DNA of 64,000 bases from Progne subis subis (lineage: Eukaryota > Chordata > Aves > Passeriformes > Hirundinidae): assembly GCA_022316685.1 (NCBI GenBank), contig JAKJHU010000026.1, forward strand, positions 744,001 to 808,000, given 5' to 3'. Shown piece by piece: positions 38,085 to 49,289 of the stretch. The notes beneath the pieces are model-generated. The model had not been told where the DNA came from and searched no databases. It saw only the letters and a list, made by a program, of their open reading frames with translations. Position numbers and translations under genes: made by a program. Positions within the stretch are counted from its first letter, which is position 1. Each line of letters starts with the position of its first letter.

Positions 38085-38642
38085 ACTGTTAGGAGACACT
38101 GAATGCAGTGGGATGGGGAAAAGAATCAGGAAAGCAACTCGTAAAACTCGTGAGTTGAGACAAAAACAGTTTAATAATTGAAAACAAGCACATACAATAA
38201 TACAAATACAAATTATAATAATAAAAAAGTGAGGTGGGGACTGGTTTCTTCTGCCATGCCTACAGTGACTGGAGGGAAATGGCTTTAAACAGTGCAGAGG
38301 AGATTCACAGTAGATATTAGGAGAAAATTTTCACTATTAGGGTGGTCAGGGACAAAATAGTTTGATTGGGGAAGTAGTGGAGTCAACAACCCTTGAAGAC
38401 TTCAAGAGGCACCTGAACCTGGTACTGGGTGATCTGGTTTAGTGGTTTAGGGTTTACAGCACTGGTGGATGGTTGGACTGGATGATCTTGAAGACTTCTT
38501 CCAACCTTGGTGATTCTCATCAATTCTGTGATTCTATGACAAGCTCAAGTGGGCCAATGGAATCATACTAAATCCAAAACACAGCACTCTATCAGGTACT
38601 ATGGGGAAAACTTACTCTATCACAGCCATAACCAGCTAGGAT
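38085..38642 (-). mobile_element. ERVL-like LTR interrupted by CR1
   Basis: The left arm (about 38085-38240) has the family landmarks seen in copy A: GGGAAAAGAATCAGGAAAGC-like words and GAGTTGAGACAAAAACAGTTTAATAATTG. The right arm (about 38555-38642) has CTAAATCCAAAACACAGCAC and ACTATGGGGAAAACTTACTC. The CR1 lies between the arms, and the middle of the LTR including its TATA region is missing. The CR1 insertion was therefore accompanied or followed by a deletion. Ends are approximate and no target duplication was found. Confidence 0.7.
38240..38540 (+). mobile_element. CR1 LINE 3' end, inserted in an LTR
   Basis: Sense-strand CR1 3' end with GGAAATGGCTTTAAACAG, GGTGGTCAGGGACAAAATAG, GACTGGATGATCTTGAAGAC and the terminus ATTCTGTGATTCTATGAC at about 38523-38540. 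It is one of the few CR1 copies here on the plus strand. About 300 bases, 5'-truncated. Confidence 0.88.
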
Positions 38643-41600
38643 AACATACACAAATCTGTAAAGGGTTGATAAGGCAGTTAGGAACAATTTTAATTCCTAA
38701 AATGTAGAATTCTTCTGAAATTTCATACACATCATGCCTGAGTCTGTAAATATAAAAATGATAATCTGCATAATTAATTTTCTTCCTATGTAGCTTACAT
38801 AAATCAGAATCACATTTTTTGATCACTCAAAGAACTTATCCTCTATTACACAATATCTGGCATGTAAGACAGAAAATACTCCAAAACTTCTTTCTCTCTG
38901 TAAGTGAGCATAACATTTATAGAAAGACTGTGGGATGAGAATTTTGAGGAGCAGCCGTCTTGGATTCAAAGTGATAGCACAGTAGGTAAGAGAAAAATTA
39001 ATTCTATTATAGGCCAGACCCTTCAGTAAAAAGCACAAAACAGGATTTTATAAGGAAAGGGCTGCAGACTAAGATAATGTAAAACCTTATAAGCTGCCGT
39101 GTCTCTCTCTCTCTTGGAGCCCCGGCTCCATTTTTGCTTTGGCTAGCTTGAGAGAGAAACCACAGTTGGAAGGATTTTTTCCTCAGGGCCTTAAAGATCC
39201 CAGAGTGGCTGTGAACCTTTTCCTTTAGTCCTTTTTTGCATTTATTTTCTGATTTTTGTTTAATTTTTTTTTTTTTCCTTTCACATCAATCTCCACTTCT
39301 AAAATCTATCATAATTCAGGATCTTTTCATTATCTCTGAATTAAGATAATTTATGAACATACAGTGTTTCAGGATCTTAATTGGTATGGTTTCATGGATC
39401 ATTGATGTCAGTTTGGAAAACGATGAAAAAGGTATCCCTTCATTAAACTGGATTACAGACCAAATCTGAAAGTTTGATTTAAATGTATCAGAGTACATTA
39501 TATCATTCAAACATCAAGTGTTTCTGTTTTAGCATTACTGAATATATTTAAGTGCAGTCAATAACACTTTTCTTTTTGGGTAATACTTAAGGAAAAGAGG
39601 GTATTCACCTAGTTACCCAGCAGGCTTTATTTCTGTTGTTTCCCACAAATCCCCAATCAAATTGCAACTCAAAATTTTCATATATTTTTGCCTTGCTGAT
39701 GTTTGCAGTTATAGCTCTATTATGCTAACTCCTACACAATTAGTTTTCATAGGGCTTTCTGCAGCCATTAAGAATCTTGACATCCATTGCCTGGAGACAT
39801 CATCACCCTTAAAAAGATTTGCATTTATATACAGCAGTCAGAGTGTAGAGTATGAAATAATACAATGCACTAGACCAACTATTCCATTGTAAAACATATT
39901 TTAGCTTTAGGTTCAGTCAATGTGCCCAAGAGGGTTTTCAGACAATCTCAAAATTGTGCAAGACTGCACATAAAAATACCACCCCATGCACACACAAACT
40001 AATGCATACATAATTAAAATATCATTTCAGCCTTATGGAGAGGAAGGCATGTAGGACACGACACATGAGATTAATCCACTCTTCTACCACTTTAATCAGA
40101 TTATTTTTCTACTCTAAATGAGAATTGATGCAAAATGGGAAGAAGACTTGCTTGGATTAGTTTTTAGACAGTGTAACTATGTGACTTTTGATTTCCCTAC
40201 CTGTTATCTTTGTGTGGCTCCGTAATAAAAAAAATGCAAGTCCTAAATTTGCTTAGAATCAAACCATGGGAAGATCTGATTTCTCACTCAGACCATCCAG
40301 AGCTGATGTAGTTCTTTCTGTTATGAAGAGAATTTCTATGGTTTTGAGAGCAGGGAGACATAAACCTGCTTTGAATGGCTGCTCTTGTGAGACATTAAAA
40401 GAAAGGAGAGAAAAAAGCTGTAATGGAAAAGGTGTTCTCAGATCACTCCACTAGTGGAGCAGATATAAGGATAGGGTAAAAGCATTCAGTGAAAGCATTT
40501 TGAGGATAATCAGTCACAGGAATATTAAGGACACATGAAACTCCAGTGAGTTCCATTTTCAAGGTCAGAACATTGTGTTTTAATTTTATAAAACCACATA
40601 TCTTAGCAATAAAACACCATTACAATTTTCATCTTGAGATGGCAGATGTTATGAAAAAAAAGTTAATTTCATCAAGTCTGACTTGTAAAGCATAAGAAGC
40701 TATCTAAATGTGAATTCCAGGGACACGCATACAAATTTCCTAGAGGTAAAAACATGTTATGCTATTATATCAAAATGTGAAACAAATATATATATTTATC
40801 AATAGAGCGGCATTTCTTTATACTGCACAACATTAACTGCATAACAATTGCAAACCATAAGCAGAGAACATATGAAGTAATGTTTTCTTTTTCTGTGAGT
40901 AGAGAGTCATAATTCAGTTGATGAATTGAGAAACTTTAGAAAGGGGTATGTACAACCAGCTTTAATTGCTTCAAAATTATCAGAATATGTCAAAGTGGAA
41001 ACTATCAAAACAACCTTGTAAAAATCAGTGATTATTAGAAACTGCTCATTGTGTTTGCTTTGGTTCACTTGCTAAATGATAGGATTTTTTGGAAATGTAA
41101 GTCTAGATGGTTAATTTTATATCCATTTTTATTTAAATAATTACAATCTCTTAGATCTGCAGTGCTTACTGTAGTTCTCAAAAGACAAGGCAAAATAAAA
41201 GCATAAATGTTCAGGAATAAGATAGCTAGATTTTTGGACCAGAGATGACAGTTGGGTCATAAATTATTTAAAATATCAATTCATTTGTTATTTTAAATAT
41301 AATTATTGGGAAGAAGCATAAATATGGATATTTATTTGCATTTTTAGTTCAACTCCTGCTTGCATTGTAACAGATCCTAAAGCGACTCAAAAATTTAATA
41401 AGCTGACATTGCTTGCCTTGCATGCCTTAAACACCCAAGTTTGTGCAGTGGTATTCAGGAATTCTTAGGCAGACTGTAGTGTTAGTGTAGGCTCTTGTAT
41501 ATATGATGCACGACCTGGAGAAATTGACTGTTCTGCTACTGCTGTACAAGTTCTCCTGCTTGCAAGTTAGGACAGATTCTGTTCCCTGGTACTGAAGTTT

Positions 41601-42244
41601 AAGTTCCTTGGCTGCTGGGTGGTACTCCTGGGCTTATTTCATAATGTTATGATTTCTTCACATTATGATCCCAAGGCTGATGGTAGCATCTCAGACTGCC
41701 CCCTTTAGATTGGCTGCAAAAAAAAAAAAAAAAGTCAAGGCGGTCTATACAGTGCAGTGTCTGGGTAACACGTCATGCAGTGCACTTCTCCCACACACAT
41801 CTTTTTCACAGGCATCACAAGATGACAGCTTGCAGAGCAGGTGGGATGGCAACTCATTCTTTTGAGTGCCATATCCCTAGAGGACTGAGAAGATAGCATG
41901 ACTTCCAAAGTGCTGGCAGGTGTCCTATATATTGCTGTGCATGACAATGCCCTGGGACAACTAGCAAAAGTTGCACACCCACAGCAATCTCAAGACATGT
42001 ATGGCAGCAGTTTTGAAAGTAGTTTGTGTCCTTTTTTTTTCAGAAAAGCAAATATACATGCAAAAACATACTTAGTTGTCATAAACATTCTTTACTGAAA
42101 ACTGCAGCTCTCTTCTTTGTGGTGATTTGCTGCTATTTGCTGACAACTATTGCCATGCAGAAGTACTTCAGCCCTATTGCCAGGCTGTGCTATCAGGCAT
42201 TAGAGCACATATGTTGAAGGGCTTACTTTTCACTGCAATACCTG
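38643..42244. other. Unique non-coding sequence
   Basis: No gene recognised. The patch 39080-39240 (CT-repeat, then TTGGAGCCCCGGCTCC, then AGAGAGAAACCACAG) is unlike its surroundings and may be an LTR fragment, but I could not place it. A poly(A) run lies at about 41718-41732. Confidence 0.45.
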
Positions 42245-44116
42245 TGTCATGGATTAATACAGTTTGGTTTTTTAGTTATAGAAGGATGTAGAATAATTCT
42301 CTACGTCAGGACCTGGGAATTGCTTTAGAAAGGACAGGGACCTATCAGAGGGTTAGTTGGAATATTGGCATCTGTTTTGACCACTGAAAATTGTTAGCTA
42401 CAACTTTGAGAAGTACCATATAAAACTTTTTGATTTCTTGTAGGTGGGTCTTTTTCTTTCTTTCTTTTAGCTAGAGAGAGACAGGTAACATCGAGTTAGG
42501 CCTGCTGCTCCCCCCTTTTTGAGGGGGAGCTGGCCTGAAGCTTAGCCGGATTCTATCGGCTTCCGGAGGGGGGGTTTGCGGGGAAGGGTTGCTGCTTTAC
42601 AACAACTACTTTCTCTAAACTTCCCTGGAGGAGGGAGAGATCTCTGCTAGGCCCCTGATAAGAGCTATGGACACTATTTAGGCTGAGGCCACCCCGATTT
42701 ACACTGAGGGGTGGGCTGATAAAGCATTTATGATCCTGCCTCAGTTTTTTGTGATTCCAGACTGCCCGGCTGCTCTGATCCCTGATGTTTCTGTGTGAGT
42801 TCTTCCTCCCTCATCAGCTCGGCCTTGAACATCTAACACCAGGAGCTACAGAGGGAGAGACAAAGACTCTAAGCAGATTTAACCCTTTCCTGGCAAAATA
42901 AAGCTTCCAGAGCTTGGCACTTCTCTGAGAAAGTAAGAAAGAACAGAGTGAACATAAAGAAAAAAACAGCATGAAGTCAGTAGAGCAAGAGTGAAAAGCT
43001 ATTAAGACAAAAGGCTGAAGAGTTGGTTGTTCCATTCTTACTTGAGCCATAGAAATTAACTTTATATTTAGATCATTCCTTTGCATCATGGGAAAGATAT
43101 GCCTTTGGGGAGATGATTGTTTTGATTTGTATGTGAATTTGAGCAAAGGTGTTTATGATGGACTAAGTAATATTAATCCTATAATGGTGTAATGCATTAA
43201 TTTGGTTTATATTGTGTTTTATCGGATTTGTAATCTGTTTCGTGGTCTTTCCTTACTCATCTGTAACCTAACTCTTCCACTGCTACTTCTCCCTGATTGG
43301 ATGATGTCTTGTTCCTGCCTCTGCGCCTTGCCCCCTGGGGAAAAAGCCCCTGGATGGGCAGGGCAGAGCTCTCTCTGGCCCGGAAAGCGATTGGGGAAGA
43401 TGTCCAGCCAAGGCAGGGCAGGACTGGAGAATAAAGCAATATTTTCCCCCCGGACAAAGAGCAGGTTCTTTCTTTTGCCATCGGTGGCCATCTAGTCTTG
43501 TGGTGAGTTACCACACTATAAGATGCTTGAACAGAGATGAAGGTGAGAAGCCCTCTGTGCCAGTGAAGAAGTGAGAAGATATCTAGGTACCTTAAAATGA
43601 AAAAATCCTTTGCTTTGGAGTTATTCATCTTTAAACAGTGACACCCCAGTATGCAAAAGTCTAAGATCCATGACCCATAAGCAGCTTGGGAACCTCCTAA
43701 TGGGAGGGGTCACAAAGGCAGGTTTCTCTGGGCGGTTGTTTTTGTGACAGTTAAAAAACCCACAAGAAAACTGTTCAAAGTTGTCAGTGGGATCCATGTC
43801 TCTAAGAGTGACTCTTCTCCTAAAGAATTAAAGAAAGACTATTGTCAGATAGTGAAACTGACTGAAAATTACTAGTTTTGTCTCTTTATGTTGTTTTGTA
43901 AGAAAGTGAGCAGTTTGTAAGGGGAGGGAAGAGTGTTTTTTAAGTTTCATTCTGTTTTAGTTTTTTTCCAGCTCTCCTTTTTCTATCCTTTTAGATGTGT
44001 TAACAAAACTATTTGTTAATTTTTAAGGTTGAGCCTGCTTTGTTTTTCTGCTAGTCCCTCTCCCACAGAAAGAGTGAGTACTAAGACCAGAATTTAGTAA
44101 GCGTAAAACCACTACA
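42245..44116 (+). mobile_element. Long LTR-like element, copy 2, split by a nested LTR
   Basis: Starts TGTCATGGATTAATACAG and ends AAAACCACTACA, and aligns throughout with copy 1 at 13025-14797. Shared blocks include GCTTTAGAAAGGACAGGGAC, CCTGATAAGAGCTATGG, CAGACTGCCCGG, TAAGCAGCTTGGGAACCT and ATGGGAGGGGTCACAAAGGC. Without the nested insert and its duplicated 6 bp it is about 1535 bp. Unlike the other two copies, no target-site duplication is visible (ACCTG on the left, TGAAT on the right). This may mean decay or recombination between elements. No coding content. Confidence 0.8.
43185..43515 (+). mobile_element. 331-bp solo LTR with perfect 6-bp TSD
   Basis: Begins TGGTGTAATGC and ends GAGTTACCACA, flanked by exact CTATAA duplications (43179-43184 and 43516-43521). 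Removing it restores continuity with copy 1 (TATTAAT... then ATGCTTGAACAGAGAT). It has a poly(A) signal GAGAATAAAGC near 43429 and a GC-richer centre (CCCCTGGGGAAAAAGCCCCTGG). TG...CA ends and the 6-bp TSD suggest a class II ERV. The first base pattern TGGT differs slightly from its sister (TGTT). The inverted sister is at 48943-49289. Open frames here are compositional. Confidence 0.9.
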
Positions 44117-44250
44117 TGAATTAGTGTTTCTGCCCAGTTTCAATATTAAAACTATTACAACCTGTTCCCTCCACAGCAACAGATATCTAATCTCATGCAA
44201 TATACTTTCTGGGGGGTTATTCCTTCCATCTCTTCCTTAAGTCTCTGTTC

Positions 44251-44253
<3 letters not shown>

Positions 44254-44282
<29 letters not shown>
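44254..44282. repeat. Poly(A) tract, 29 bases
   Basis: Uninterrupted A run. No recognisable retrocopy lies upstream of it. Confidence 0.95.
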
Positions 44283-44285
<3 letters not shown>

Positions 44286-45501
44286 TTATAGTCACTAGAG
44301 CTAGATTTCTCTTCTTTAATGGAGAGACCAGCTAAAAATTCTAGTGATGACTGTGAAGTGAGGAGAAGCACTGAAGAGAATACTTGTTCTCTATAATCAC
44401 TCATAAAAGTCATATAGTCATCCTCCATAGCTTCTGTGCTCGTACTTCTCTCTGGTTTCACAGAAGTATCAGTTTCAAACCAGCACTGCAACAGCGATAA
44501 TTTAATTCCCAAATCTATTTTTATTTGCAACAAGTTAAATTATTTTTCCCCAAATCTAGTAAGCCTGTTTTGCCAAAGACAGTAATTGGTAAGTGATTTC
44601 CCAGTCTTTATCTCAACCAGGATGTTTTTCACCCTACTTTCTCCTTCTGTCCTGTTGGGGAGGGGGAATGAGAGGGTGTCTGGACGGGAATTCAAACCTT
44701 AGCCAAGGTCAACAATGCTAATTCGAGTTTATTAAAAATCTAGTTGTGTATTCTTCTGGTGTCATATGCATAGATTAACCTGAGACATTTGGTCTCAGGG
44801 TGTTCATAAGTATAAGATGAACCACTGAATCATTCCTATAGCAGCAAAATCTCCCCTTGTCTTCCACATTTTACTAATACAAATCAAGTCATTTAAATAA
44901 GGGGTGCGTTTGAGAATGGCAACAGCTCAAAACAAAATTCCTGTCAACCAAGCAATTCATCCAACACAAGATAAGGAAATGGTTCAGAAAGATGGCAGTC
45001 AGCTATGCTGTTTGTTCCAATGGCAGGTAGCATTTGACTGTATTTTCCCAGTAGAAGGTATCTTGTTGGAAAAACACGTGTATCCCAAGTGTGACTAATA
45101 TTCCAAGGACTTGAACATAATGTACATGCAGAGATCCCATGGTGCGTATGCTTCAAGATGCATGCTTGTAAATGTTCATTTGGATTTCTGAACCATGAGA
45201 CTTACTGCAGTGCATTCAAATGTTTCCAGAAAACATTGTTTTAGAGAGTAAGAGGTTTTTATCTGCTCAGGGAAATTAAGTGCTTTTATTGGTTGAACAG
45301 AGGCAGCTTAAGCAGTAGTAGACCCTATTATTTGAGCTCTACTTGATCTGGACACATTTGAGCATCTAAAGAAATTTTCCAGCTCATTCATAACGGACTG
45401 TACTTAAAAATCACTTTAATATGTCTAGGATAATAAACTAGAAAAAACCCTATGACTTGTTCCAGGAAGCCATATTAGGATGTTTGGGGAAACCACATTT
45501 T

Positions 45502-45551
45502 GGGGGGGGGGGGGGGGGGGGGGGAAGAAGAAGAAGAAAAAAAAAAAAATC
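45502..45551. repeat. Poly(G)23-(AAG)n-poly(A) compound repeat
   Basis: Twenty-three consecutive G residues (45502-45524), then AAGAAGAAGAAG, then about 13 A residues. This is an unusual purine-only run of about 50 bases on the plus strand. Confidence 0.95.
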
Positions 45552-46361
45552 CACACAATAAATTAAACCAAATTATTTGCAGTTCTGTGGAGTTCTTTTG
45601 AACAGATAATGAGATTTCTCTTAAAAAGTTTTAGGTTTTTTGGCTCTGATGTTCCATCAGACAACCATTTTGAAACTTCCCTCTTTATTGTATCTAATAA
45701 AAAGTAAATTAATCCTGAAGGTTTTTTTTTTTTTTTACTATTAGAAAATTATTGAAAAAAGGGCCAAGATTCCTTAGGATGTTTTTGGGGTGTTTTTTTA
45801 AGTTTGGTCATGAGTGCTTTCTCTGCCTCTTCTTGGCATTAACAATCTTGGGTATAAACAGTTCTGTTTACATAGCATCATAGCATAATTTTCAATCACA
45901 CAAAATCTGCAAAGAAAGCTTGCTTAAAAATGGCTATGAAATACCACAGATAGATCCTTGTTTCTGCAATAACTAACTCTTTCTTCGGATCATTCTAATA
46001 GGTCTCTTCTACATCTGTTGCACATATTTATTTTTTTTTTTCCCTCAGACTGTGTAATTACAGAGTTCTCATTCTAACAGTTTCTCTGAACATCAAGACT
46101 ACTGAAGTGTTTTTCATATCAGTTTAGTTATGCAGAAGGCTTGCCTCAGAGAGTGAAGTTGTAAAGCCTGAACCTCAACATTTTAATTGAAGAGATAAGT
46201 CTTAAAAAATCTGACTTCAGAGAATCATATTAAATAACAGAAAGGGGGTAGCAGATAGCGTAATATTACCATATCATCATATCCTTCTTCACCTTCCTCT
46301 TGCTTTGCCCTAGGAAAATATTGCCATTCTGTTTCTGGTTTGTTGTTGGTTATTTTTTTGA

Positions 46362-46381
46362 TTTTTTTTTTTTTTTTTTTT
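46362..46381. repeat. Poly(T) tract, 20 bases
   Basis: Uninterrupted T run following GTTGTTGGTTATTTTTTTGA. Confidence 0.95.
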
Positions 46382-48295
46382 GGTAAACTAAAGTTAATGT
46401 CTAAATAAGCTGTGCTTCATGATTATAATAATCACTTTTATTCTTGATCTGGTAGTTCCAAGCTTTTATAACTCTGTTGCAATTCCTTTTCTTTTAATTA
46501 GATTATTTTAATAGATGGGAACTCAGTTGAATAATCAACTTTATTCCACTTTTTTCCACACAGCTGTTAAAAAAAAGGAGGGAAAAGCTCTAAGTCACTA
46601 CAGCATTCGATATTTATTTTCCAAATACAGCCTAGGAATGTCAGTACTACTGGGATTGAGCTGAAAGGTTATTCAAGATGCCTTACCGTGCTAACCTTTA
46701 TTTATGGCTGAAGCAGACAAGCCAGTGACACAATATGCAGCTCGAGGTTTCTCGCTCTGTATTTGTGACCTGTCCATAAGAAATTTCCTTGTGAGAATGA
46801 TTGTCTTGTAAAAAGCACTAATTAGCTATTGAACTGATTCTAGCATATGGTGCAGCAGAACTTTCATAAAACTGGCTTGAATAGAATGTACCATCTGTCT
46901 GGGTTCAGTTCAGCTAACAGTCTGTCAGATTTTGTTGTTTTAACCTCTCCAGTAATTAAAGAGAAATTGGCATGAACTGCTAAGAAAATGGAACCTCCCA
47001 AAAAACTACTAAACCTTCAGTTTCTGGGTAATAAAGACTCCTTGTGAGTCATAGACAACCATAAGGGTTAATATCAGTAAAATCAAGCTAATACCGTTTT
47101 CTCTCACATCCTGGAACCTAGAATTCTGATGTAAATCACAGTGGGGCTACAGAAGATCACTTGGTTTGTGTGTTCTGGAACACTGACAAAAGTTATAAAT
47201 ACCATTTAATTTAATCACCTTTATTGTGAGTCCCTTATCATTTCCATTAATGGTAGCAATCTGCTGATAAGAAATATGGCAATTGGAATTCAAATCTAAA
47301 ACTAAAAGCATGCTAAATATTGGTCTATCAATAAATAAAACATGCAGAAGAGATTTAGGTTTTCACCTTGCTAATATCTATAATAGATTTTCAACACCAG
47401 ACATCATATAAATTCCTTCTTTCTTTAGGCCTAAATCTGAGTGAGATTCAGCCGAATTACATTATTTCAGAAGGAAAATAACAAGCTTGTATTTCCATGA
47501 GGAGCTTTAGATCAATGTCATTAGACAAAGCCGAGCTTACTGAGCTTATTAAACAGATGAAATTTATCTTATAAGGCAGCTACTAAACCAAAGAAAGAGT
47601 TTTTACCCTAGCAGGGTAGGGGTAGAGAATTCTTCTCAAAAATGAGAACAATAAACTAGAAATGACAATTCATTGATATTTTTTCCTTCAAATTAAAATC
47701 AGCTTCAGTAATACCTGTCTACATTTATGGAACAGCCAGTGAATGTTTTAAAATAGTTTACTAAAAGGAATATTTTTTAAAATAATATCTTCAAATAATA
47801 AAGTCACACTCAGAAAACGTCCCTCTACTTCCTTGAAGCATACATCCTTTCCCAAGGATTTCATAATCCCATATAGCCCTTCTTCTTGATTCAGCCCTAG
47901 CTGTCTTGATCTGTCACTTTCATTTTCATCAGAGCATGATGCTCATTCTCTATAATGAGATTTTGCAAATGCAGTCATTCTAAAATTCGTAAGATTATAC
48001 ACCCATTAGTCTTAAATGTCCAGCAAACTCTGCACAGAACAAAGTCAATAAAAATCATGCATATTCCAGAGAGAAGAATGTTTTGCTTCACATCTCCTTC
48101 CCATGGTTATCTGATAAGGTGCAAAGGCAGGGGTCTGGCCACACTGCTGGGTAGGTAGGCAGCTGCATACTTGAGGCTTCTGCTCTCTTGCAAGGACATC
48201 CATTTTCAAGCTTCAGAGAAGCTAGATTTTTAATGTAAACTAATAAAATGAGAATAGAGAGGCTTATCTCCATTCCACTTATCTAATATCTGGTC

Positions 48296-48400
48296 ATAGA
48301 AACATAGAATGAATTATAGAATTATATAATGGTTTGGGTTGGAAGGGGATCTTGAAGATCATCTGATTCTAACCCTTTGCCTTCAACAAGAAGGTTTTCA
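48296..48400 (-). mobile_element. CR1 LINE 3' stub
   Basis: Reverse CR1 terminus with imperfect terminal repeats (CATAGAAACATAGAATGAATTATAGAATTATATAATGG), then TTTGGGTTGGAAGGGGATC and GATCATCTGATTCTAACCC. Only about 100 bases are recognisable, so this is a very short 5'-truncated copy. Confidence 0.85.
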
Positions 48401-48942
48401 CCCTAATATTTCAGCAATTTTCATTTAGCTGTATTATTTATATATTATTTATACGTTATCTCTAGGCTGAAGTAAACAGTGATCTTAAATATCAATCTAC
48501 CAACAACAGTTTTAGACTACCCTTTTCAGCGTTCTTTCAAATATATTTTTTCAACTGAATTTATGTGCTCCCATTCTAGAAATTATAAGTAACCATAATG
48601 GATTCATTCTTCCTGTTTTCCAGTAGTGGTGACAGTATAATTACACAACTTGAATTTCCATTTTGTTTTTTCAGCAATAATAATAATACAAAGATTAACA
48701 AGCCCTAGCACTGTACATTCAACCTTTCATAAAATTCCATTAAACAAAGTGTACTAATACTAATAGTGTACTTTTTCTAAAACACACACATTTTTAAGAC
48801 TAATTGAGAATTTTAGGAATTATTTTTGAGCTAACAAATGGCCATTTTAATTTGTTGTTGATACAGTAAAATACTTGAAGCAACAAGAAATTGTTCATAG
48901 TTACAGCTACTGAAATATTCAAGTCCAAAGTTCATGAAGATT
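48401..48942. other. Unassigned AT-rich sequence
   Basis: No gene or repeat recognised between the CR1 stub and the next LTR. Confidence 0.5.
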
Positions 48943-49289
48943 TGTAGTTTCCCCCACGAGATTAGACGGCCGCCTCTAGATGGCAAAAGAAGAGTCTGAC
49001 TCTCTGGCTCCGGGTTGGATATTACAGCTTTTATTCTTAAGTCTTGCTCAGCTTGGTAAAGACCTTTCCTGGTGACTCATCGATGCCAGAGAGCCCTGGC
49101 CCCTTCCCCGTCATGGCTTGTTCCCCAGGGGGCAGGGCCCAGGGGCAGGGCCCAGAGGCACCACCTAATAAGGGAGAAGTGGGAGGAAACAGGATTAGGT
49201 ATGAGGGGGATGGGCACTGCTGGGCAAGGACAGATAGAAAAGAACGTTAAAATCCGATGAAATATAAACCCAATTAATGCATTATAACA
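48943..49289 (-). mobile_element. 347-bp solo LTR, inverted sister of 43185-43515
   Basis: Read on the minus strand it starts TGTTATAATGCATTAATTGG and ends GGGGGAAACTACA. It matches the 43185 element in its first 40 bases, the CCCCTGGGGAACAAGCC centre, the poly(A) signal (AGAATAAAAGC on minus, near 49030-49040) and the CTTTTGCCATC block near the end. Flanks AAGATT and AAGGTA agree at 4 of 6 positions, a possible decayed 6-bp TSD. A 14-base direct duplication, GGGCAGGGCCCAGG, lies at about 49130-49158. Confidence 0.85.

Larger units (their letters stand above)
44117..48295. other. Unique non-coding sequence with homopolymers
   Basis: No gene or mobile element recognised. Poly(A), poly(G) and poly(T) tracts are listed separately. 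The stretch 46600-46990 has TAATTAG-type motifs and reads like unique vertebrate sequence. It may be a conserved non-coding element, which needs comparison with other birds. Confidence 0.5.
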
